From positions 2,275 through 20,104 of the forward strand of contig DEAE01000013.1 in NCBI GenBank assembly GCA_002347025.1: a stretch of 17,830 bases of DNA, written 5' to 3'. This DNA comes from Acidobacteria bacterium UBA2990. Lineage in GTDB: Bacteria; Acidobacteriota; Vicinamibacteria; Vicinamibacterales; UBA8438. This document shows, piece after piece, positions 7,254-12,983 of this stretch. Below the pieces are notes generated by a model. That model was not told the DNA's origin. It did no database searches and worked only from the letters and a program-made list of their open reading frames with translations. A program made the translations under genes and the position numbers. Every line of letters begins with the position of its first letter. The first letter of the stretch is position 1.

Positions 7254-8627
7254 ATGCCAGAAGTCAATGATGCTCAGTCACAGTTGAACGCCACGCACGT
7301 GCACTCAATCGTTGTGCCTCACTCTGAAGCGGAGATAACGCAGGCGATCGAGCGGGCGTCAGCACTCGACCTCCAGGTATCAGTCTCGGGTGGAAGACAT
7401 TCGATGGGCGGCCAACAGTTCGGCACCGACACGATCCTGCTCGACATGCGTGCATACAAAGCGGTGGTTCATTTCGATCGAGAGCGAGGGTTAATCGAAG
7501 TCGAGAGTGGGCTGATGTGGCCAGAACTTATCGGTTACCTCCACACCAACCAGGATGATGACGCGACCATCTGGGCCGTTCGACAAAAGCAGACTGGGAT
7601 CGATAATGTCTCTATCGGAGGTTCGCTCTCCTCCAACATCCACGGACGAGGCTTAAAATTTCCGCCGTTTATCAGCGATGTCGAATCGTTCAGGATCGTC
7701 AACCATGCAGGTGAAACAGTCACCTGCAGTCGACAGGAAAATGCGGAACTCTTCTCACTGGCGATCGGTGGTTATGGACTGTTCGGAATCGTGACTCACA
7801 TAACGCTGCGCTTGGTGCCACGGCAGGTGGTGAAACGAATGGTGGAGGTGATCGCAGTCCGAAATCTCCTCCCAAGGATCGATGCTGCAACAGAGGATGG
7901 TTTCCTCTACGGGGACTGCCAGTACTCGATCAGCCTCGAGGGAGATGAAGAGTTTCACCCCGGTGTGTTCTCATGCTACAAGCCGGTTGCCGACGAGACA
8001 CCGGTATCCGGGCAGGTGAGGCATATGTCGGGGGCGGACTGGGCAGCCCTCTACCGATTGGCTCGAACAGACAAGGAGAAAGCTTTCAGTAAGTATCAGC
8101 AATATTACCTAGGGACCTCCGGCCAGACCTACTGGTCTGATGGACACCAGCTATCGAACGTTTTCGACGGATACAACGAAGCAGTGGCCGAGAGCCGTGA
8201 GACAGAGATGATCACTGAGGTCTACGTCACGCGGGAGTTATTCATTCCGCTCATGGCCGCCGTCAGGCGCGACTTCGTCAAGCATGAAGTGGACATGACT
8301 TATGGGACGATCCGGTTCATCGAGCGGGATGACGAAAGCTTCCTCCCATGGGCGACGGAGCCTTGTGTCTGTATCGTTTGCAATCTCCATGTCACACACA
8401 TACCGGAAGGTATCGAGAAAGCTAGGAATGACTTCCGTCGGGTCATCGACCGCGTGATAGAGTATGGTGGTCGCTTTTTCCTCACCTACCATCGGTGGGC
8501 TACTCGGGACCAGGTGAAGGCCTGCTATCCGAAGTTTCCAGAGTTTCTTCAGGCAAAGCTACGTTACGACCCATGTCGCCGTTTCCAGAGTGACTGGTAC
8601 CGTCATTACGCCGAGTTATTCAGCTGA
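7254..8627 (+). CDS. FAD-binding PCMH-type oxidoreductase (sugar-lactone / alditol oxidase-like)
   Basis: This is 457 residues. The N-terminal half is a PCMH FAD-binding domain: VVPHSEAEITQAIERA, then VSGGRHSMGG (44-53), DMRAYKAV, DNVSIGGSLSSNIHGRG and FSLAIGGYGLFGIVT. H49 in GGRHS sits where alditol oxidase and aldonolactone oxidases attach FAD through histidine, so a covalent flavin is predicted. The C-terminal part ends with YHRWATRDQV and RYDPCRRFQSDWYRHY, in keeping with the D-arabinono-lactone oxidase-like substrate cap. There is no signal peptide, so a cytoplasmic enzyme is expected. The family oxidises hydroxyl groups of sugars, polyols or aromatic alcohols; substrate is not readable. 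It is probably cotranscribed with the methyltransferase (33-nt gap) and converges on the patatin gene 74 bases away. Confidence 0.87.
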   Translation: MPEVNDAQSQLNATHVHSIVVPHSEAEITQAIERASALDLQVSVSGGRHSMGGQQFGTDTILLDMRAYKAVVHFDRERGLIEVESGLMWPELIGYLHTNQDDDATIWAVRQKQTGIDNVSIGGSLSSNIHGRGLKFPPFISDVESFRIVNHAGETVTCSRQENAELFSLAIGGYGLFGIVTHITLRLVPRQVVKRMVEVIAVRNLLPRIDAATEDGFLYGDCQYSISLEGDEEFHPGVFSCYKPVADETPVSGQVRHMSGADWAALYRLARTDKEKAFSKYQQYYLGTSGQTYWSDGHQLSNVFDGYNEAVAESRETEMITEVYVTRELFIPLMAAVRRDFVKHEVDMTYGTIRFIERDDESFLPWATEPCVCIVCNLHVTHIPEGIEKARNDFRRVIDRVIEYGGRFFLTYHRWATRDQVKACYPKFPEFLQAKLRYDPCRRFQSDWYRHYAELFS

Positions 8628-8701
8628 CTTTAGTGAGTTAATCCTACTTGGGAAATCTGTCGCATCGACCTTCTTTAGGAGGACAGAGTTTGCTTTTGCG
8701 T

Positions 8702-11017
8702 TCACAGGCGGCTGACCCGACTGTCAACCTCACTGGCCGGCTGGAGGTCGTATCTGTCAGGATAGTCCGAAGTAGCCGATACTAGGTCGAGATCGAGGGT
8801 TGTTCGGACTTCCGGATCTTTCAATTTCTCGAGGGCTGTGCGATAGGCAAGATCGACGAGCTGGTCGATGGCTTCCCACTCGAGCATCCCGAAGTCTGAG
8901 ACTGGAGGCTCAATGGTCAAATCAGCCATCTCACGGGTTTCCTCTCGCTCTCGAACGGAGTTGACGGTCGCGACTCGACTGATAACCTGCATGATGTTGA
9001 ACAGTTTTCGATTCGCCGAGAAGGGGTTGAGGCGGTTCCAGAGGAGGCTCCAGCCGCTGGGTAGTTCTTCGTAGGAACAATCGACAGTGAGTTCTGCGTC
9101 TGGGCGGCTAACGTCAACGACGATATTGGGTCCAGCCTTAAGGCTCCTCATGGTCTTTACCGGAACGTTCTCAATAACGCCGCCATCGACGAGCAAGTCG
9201 CCGTCTTCCACCAACGGGACAGCGACGCCTGGCAGTGAGGTCGTTGCCCTAATAGCCCGCCAAAGTGATCCGTGCTGATGCACCACTTTGGTCCCTCGGG
9301 TGAGGTTGCAGGAGATGCAGAAATACGGGATCCAGAGATCGGCAATATCGATGCCACCGAAGCTACGCTGGGTGGCGTGGTCCAGCTTGCGCGGGTCGAG
9401 GAGCGACAGGAAGGGTACTGTGTAGGAGTTAAGGGGACGGATTCCAAGAAAGACACTACGGGCATCATCGACCATCTCCTGAACGCTGAGGCCTTGAGCG
9501 TAAGAGCCACCCACCATTCCTCCGGAGCTCGTACCTCCCACCATGTCGATGGGTACACCGCTTTCAAGCAAGGCTTTGAACACTCCTATGTGGGCGAGGC
9601 CTCTGGCGCCTCCACCTCCCAGCACAATGCCGACCGCACGGCCAGCGATGTAGCGAGCGACCCGACGGATGTCGCCGTCTTGACCATCCAAACAATGTAG
9701 GTGCAGGTCGACGTTCCGTGCTTTCAACCATTGTGATGTGCCCTTAGGGAGTTTGGTTCCGGCAGGATGTCTGAGCACGAGAAATCGCTGTGCGCGGACG
9801 GCGGCGTTATCGTCCATGCGCTTCAACCATTCTTCACAGTTACTCATGGTGGGCGCAGTTGTACTCGAGCCGACGAGCAGGATGAGATCCGCGCGTTCAA
9901 TGCAGTGCTGCGTCCATTGAGAGGTTCCTGGTTCGCTCTCATAAATTACAAAGCGGCTGAGTTCTTCAAGCTCGTCGAGCACGGAGGTCAAGCGAACACA
10001 CTGGGGGTCTTCCTTCGGCGTTCTGGCAAGTTGCGCGCCGCCGAGGTCTTCGCTGAACCGGTCTGGGTAGAGGTGTCTAGTGGTCCCATGCGCTTCGAGA
10101 GCTGTGGTCAGGCTTTTGCAGAAGCTCTCGATTGATGCGTTCGAGCCAGCCGGTAGCACGGCGATGGTACGAATTCCGTGTCCACTGCCGTTAGTCGATA
10201 CGGTGGTTCTACGAAGACGCTCGTTTAGGAGGCGACTGATACCCATGACCAGCGCTGGATAATTGGCCGACAACTTCTCGAAACGTTCTTTGGAGATTTC
10301 GATGAGTTCGGTGAAACGCAGTGCCGTGACCGTCTCGCTGCGATTGGTCGAGCCGAGGACTGCCATCTCTCCTAGGCATTCGCCAGCTGAAACTTCGCCG
10401 ATTAACCGTGAGACATTCTTGACTTCGACGCTAACCTGAAGTCGCCCAGTCATAACGACGAACATAGATGTGGCTGGCTCCCCTTCACGAAACAGGCTCT
10501 GACCCCGTTCTAGGGAACGCCAACGACTCTCGCTTTCAAGATCGGAGAGCATCTTTGAGTCGTCGGATCCGGTAAGCCTCGGCAGCATCTCGACGAACCT
10601 GTTGTGCCGCGAACGGGTTCGCACCATGTCGGCGAAGTGCTTCAGCACGGAGGGGTGCGTAGTAAACAGGCCGAGGACTGTGCTCCGTGAGATGCTGAGG
10701 AGTTCGCATGGACTGGATGCGATCAGGGAAGCGCTCCGCTGGGTTCCACTGAGAAGCTGCATCTCGCCGACCAAGTTTGGAGCAGCGACACGGTCGACCT
10801 TGATGCGCTTCTTCGCAGCAGAAGTAACAACAATATCGAGTGACCCACTAAGCAGGATATAGACCATCGTCGAGGGTTCACCCTGCTCACAGAGCAGCTC
10901 ACCTTTCTCGAGATCGATGATTGGACAGTCAGCCGCTAGTCGGTTGTGGATCTCTTCGCCGAACTCCTCGAATAGTGGGGTTCGTGAGAGCGCTGAGGTG
11001 ACGTTGGCTTCCAACAA
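8702..11017 (-). CDS. patatin/NTE-type phospholipase with two cyclic-nucleotide-binding domains
   Basis: This is 771 residues. There are two N-terminal cNMP-binding domains. The first contains GEMQLLSGTQRSAS and the second GEMAVLGSTNRSET; each keeps the Glu and Arg of the phosphate-binding cassette. A linker domain (about 280-450) starts with IRTIAVLPAGSN, as in bacterial neuropathy-target-esterase homologues. The patatin domain has the oxyanion-hole glycines GGGGARG (467-473), the nucleophile elbow GTSSG (495-499, S497) and the dyad aspartate in DGG (611-613). It should hydrolyse (lyso)phospholipids. Mycobacterial relatives have the same cNMP-patatin layout. The only start in this frame is TTG at 11017 with no clear Shine-Dalgarno; no in-frame ATG exists before the first cNMP domain, so the true N-terminus is uncertain. 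It is divergent from the cyclase gene across 565 bases. Confidence 0.93.
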   Translation of the reverse strand: MLEANVTSALSRTPLFEEFGEEIHNRLAADCPIIDLEKGELLCEQGEPSTMVYILLSGSLDIVVTSAAKKRIKVDRVAAPNLVGEMQLLSGTQRSASLIASSPCELLSISRSTVLGLFTTHPSVLKHFADMVRTRSRHNRFVEMLPRLTGSDDSKMLSDLESESRWRSLERGQSLFREGEPATSMFVVMTGRLQVSVEVKNVSRLIGEVSAGECLGEMAVLGSTNRSETVTALRFTELIEISKERFEKLSANYPALVMGISRLLNERLRRTTVSTNGSGHGIRTIAVLPAGSNASIESFCKSLTTALEAHGTTRHLYPDRFSEDLGGAQLARTPKEDPQCVRLTSVLDELEELSRFVIYESEPGTSQWTQHCIERADLILLVGSSTTAPTMSNCEEWLKRMDDNAAVRAQRFLVLRHPAGTKLPKGTSQWLKARNVDLHLHCLDGQDGDIRRVARYIAGRAVGIVLGGGGARGLAHIGVFKALLESGVPIDMVGGTSSGGMVGGSYAQGLSVQEMVDDARSVFLGIRPLNSYTVPFLSLLDPRKLDHATQRSFGGIDIADLWIPYFCISCNLTRGTKVVHQHGSLWRAIRATTSLPGVAVPLVEDGDLLVDGGVIENVPVKTMRSLKAGPNIVVDVSRPDAELTVDCSYEELPSGWSLLWNRLNPFSANRKLFNIMQVISRVATVNSVREREETREMADLTIEPPVSDFGMLEWEAIDQLVDLAYRTALEKLKDPEVRTTLDLDLVSATSDYPDRYDLQPASEVDSRVSRL

Positions 11018-11582
11018 GAGTCTGTAGCCAGCTGCTTGGTGATGGTGACCGACTCCGCATCGGTTTGGATAGCGATCTTACCGCTGGCGGGCAGGGGGTG
11101 CAATGCAGGGAGTTCAGACCAAGTCGGGTTTACGCAGGACGGTCACCCGGCGAGTATTGATGGATCCTTGGAGGCTGTCGGAACATTGTGAATGATTAAT
11201 GTGCATAAATGAGGGAGACTGCATTTTGGTACTGCAGGTGCTCAGGAAACCCAATCTACAGTGTAGAATCTAGCACTGCAACGGACATGTTGGTGTGCAC
11301 ATGGCTTCGGGATCCTGGTGCAGACGCTGGCTCTTTTATGAGCAGCACCGAGTGTTGCGTGGCACTTTTCTCAGTTTTGCTCTCCGTGACCCGCCGGCGA
11401 TAGGCTCAGGTTCCGCGGCGGGTCAGAGGTAATCAAAATGGGTGAAGGTCGGCCTTCCCGCTGGTGGCGACCGAGAGACGCCTTTTGACAAACAACCGGA
11501 CCGGTGGTTTGTCGTTAAGCTCGTAATGCTTGTGATAGCAATGCCCGGAGCTCCACTGTCCTTGAGATGAAGGGGACAGCGA
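11018..11582. other. 565-base divergent intergenic region
   Basis: This stretch separates the minus-strand patatin gene from the plus-strand cyclase gene and must hold both promoters. I see no supportable gene in it. Notable are an AT-rich patch around 11188-11212, a 10-bp perfect inverted repeat at 11387-11425 and the cyclase ribosome-binding site (AAGGGG, 11570-11575). No clear -35/-10 pair could be assigned. Confidence 0.6.
11387..11425. repeat. 10-bp perfect inverted repeat
   Basis: TGACCCGCCG (11387-11396) is matched exactly by CGGCGGGTCA (11416-11425) across 19 bases. There is no T run on either strand, which argues against an intrinsic terminator. It could be an operator or an RNA hairpin in the cyclase leader, ending 157 bases before the start codon. 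Confidence 0.6.
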
Positions 11583-12719
11583 ATGACCGGCCCTTTGCCG
11601 AACATAGTTGCCATGGTTCTCACATTAGAAGTCTTGGATCCATCGCCGGAGTTGTCGGACGAACTGTACAAGGTGTTCAACGAAGAAGGGGGCACCATTG
11701 GACGCCGGGTAGATAATACTTGGACGCTGTCAGACGGCAGAGTGTCTGGCGAACACGCCACGATCAAGTTCCAACACGGAGCGTATTCGATTATCGACAC
11801 AAGTACAAACGGGGTGTTTGTAGAGGATGGTCAGACTCATTTGACGCTCGGACAATCGCACCGCCTTCGGTCCGGTGACGTTATTTGCATTGGTCCGCAC
11901 AGGATTCGTGCGTCTGTGACACCAACGGCTGACGAAGAAGCCTCGACCATCATTGCACCGCCGTCTGGAGTGCGTTCGGTAGGTTTGTTGCACCATGAAG
12001 CGGCCGCCGGTGTTCGAGTTGCTGGTTCCAAGGATCCTCGAGCTCTCGACGACGCTCGAAGCGCGAAATTCCTTTCTGACGGAACCGTTCTAAAGACGCT
12101 GGTCGTCACTGACTTGGTGGCAAGCACGCGTATGACCGAGGAGCTTGGCGACACCCGTGCGTCAGAAATTTTTGGCAGGCAGGATCGCTTAGCGAGAGAT
12201 TTTTTCGTTCGGTACAGTGGCACCGAAATCGACAAAACTGATGGCTTCCTTCTCTTCTTCAACCGGCCCATTGAAGCAGTTAATTTTGCGATGGCATATC
12301 ACCGGGCGCTTGATGAGTTGTCAACAGAGATCGGGGTCGAGGTCGCAACGCGAGTTGCCATTCATCTAGGCGAGGTTGTGATCAGGAGGAACACAGGCAG
12401 CGACATTGCTCGTGGAGCCAATGCGGTAGAGGTGGAGGGACTGGCGAAGCCTTTGGCAGCTCGCCTGATGGGTCTGGCCTGCGGTAAGCAGACATTGCTA
12501 TCACGAAGTGCCTTCGACGTTGCTAGGCGTTCCGCGGTTGGGATGAAGCCTGAACACGGTAAGCTTTGCTGGTTGGCCCATGGCGGCTATATGCTGAAGG
12601 GTGTCGAAGAGCCAGTAGAGGTGTTTGAAGTGGGCGTAGCAGGCTTCGGGCCACTGACCGCCCCACCAGATAGCGAGAAGGCAAAACGTAGTTTAGGATC
12701 CCAAACAGTAGCCATCTGA
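11583..12719 (+). CDS. FHA domain fused to class III nucleotide cyclase domain
   Basis: This is 378 residues. The ATG at 11583 is preferred to the one at 11613 because AAGGGG lies 7 nt before it. Residues about 14-112 form an FHA domain with its phosphothreonine-binding residues: GR (40-41), S55-x-x-H58 and N76-G77. Residues about 170-350 are a class III cyclase homology domain: VTDLVAST with metal-binding D177, DKTDGFLLFF with K218 and the second metal Asp D220, RVAIHLGEV, and VEVEGLAKPLAARL with R294. In canonical cyclases the position four before that Arg is Asn; here it is P290, and the usual Asp at 283 is Glu. It has no membrane segment. It may make cAMP or cGMP, or have become a sensor. 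FHA suggests control by Ser/Thr phosphorylation, and a kinase gene lies just downstream. Confidence 0.88.
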   Translation: MTGPLPNIVAMVLTLEVLDPSPELSDELYKVFNEEGGTIGRRVDNTWTLSDGRVSGEHATIKFQHGAYSIIDTSTNGVFVEDGQTHLTLGQSHRLRSGDVICIGPHRIRASVTPTADEEASTIIAPPSGVRSVGLLHHEAAAGVRVAGSKDPRALDDARSAKFLSDGTVLKTLVVTDLVASTRMTEELGDTRASEIFGRQDRLARDFFVRYSGTEIDKTDGFLLFFNRPIEAVNFAMAYHRALDELSTEIGVEVATRVAIHLGEVVIRRNTGSDIARGANAVEVEGLAKPLAARLMGLACGKQTLLSRSAFDVARRSAVGMKPEHGKLCWLAHGGYMLKGVEEPVEVFEVGVAGFGPLTAPPDSEKAKRSLGSQTVAI

Positions 12720-12924
12720 GAATAGAGGCCGAGTGTCGGTAGAAGATTTAGGCACCTTTGTTGAGTGGAATGGCCTCGGGTTAAGCCATTCGGTCTGCGC
12801 ACGGTACTCCTCACTTCGAAATTCGGTCACCACGCTTGGCCAACATCGAGAGCCCGTAGGATGCACAGAAGCCTCCCGCACTCGACAGTACTTGGTGGCT
12901 CACCGACCTGAACAGTAGAAGCGA

Positions 12925-12930
12925 TATAAT
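12925..12930 (+). promoter_or_regulatory. candidate -10 box for the kinase gene
   Basis: A perfect TATAAT lies 54 bases before the kinase start. No recognisable -35 element sits 16-18 bp upstream. If used, transcription would start near 12937, giving a leader of fewer than 50 nt that consists almost entirely of the pairing segments described at 12934-12981. Confidence 0.4.
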
Positions 12931-12933
12931 CTA

Positions 12934-12981
12934 GGCCTCGTCACTACTGGAGGCCAGTCGGCCTCGACTAGGCTTAGGCCG
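12934..12981 (+). promoter_or_regulatory. leader with mutually exclusive hairpins before the kinase start
   Basis: Four segments can pair in alternation: GGCCTC (12934-12939), GAGGCC (12950-12955), GGCCTC (12960-12965) and AGGCCG (12976-12981). Segments 1:2 form a 6-bp stem with a 10-nt loop, 2:3 a 6-bp stem with a 4-nt loop, and 3:4 a 6-bp stem (CGGCCT with AGGCCG) whose last base is the G of the GTG just before the ATG. Stem 3:4 would bury the translation start region, while 2:3 would free it. Function is inferred from pairing only. Confidence 0.4.
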
Positions 12982-12983
12982 TG

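Noticed and set aside
8628..8701. Possible bidirectional terminator between the FAD oxidoreductase and patatin genes (TCTGTC / GACAGA arms)
   Set aside because: Only 6 pairs across a loop of about 20 bases and no proper T run; too weak to call.
11209..11403. 64-residue open frame in the patatin/cyclase intergenic region
   Set aside because: No ribosome-binding site, no motif, and it ends inside the inverted repeat; unlikely to be a gene.
12720..12924. Small open frame (about 61 residues) between cyclase and kinase
   Set aside because: No start context or recognisable protein; it overlaps the region expected to hold the kinase promoter.
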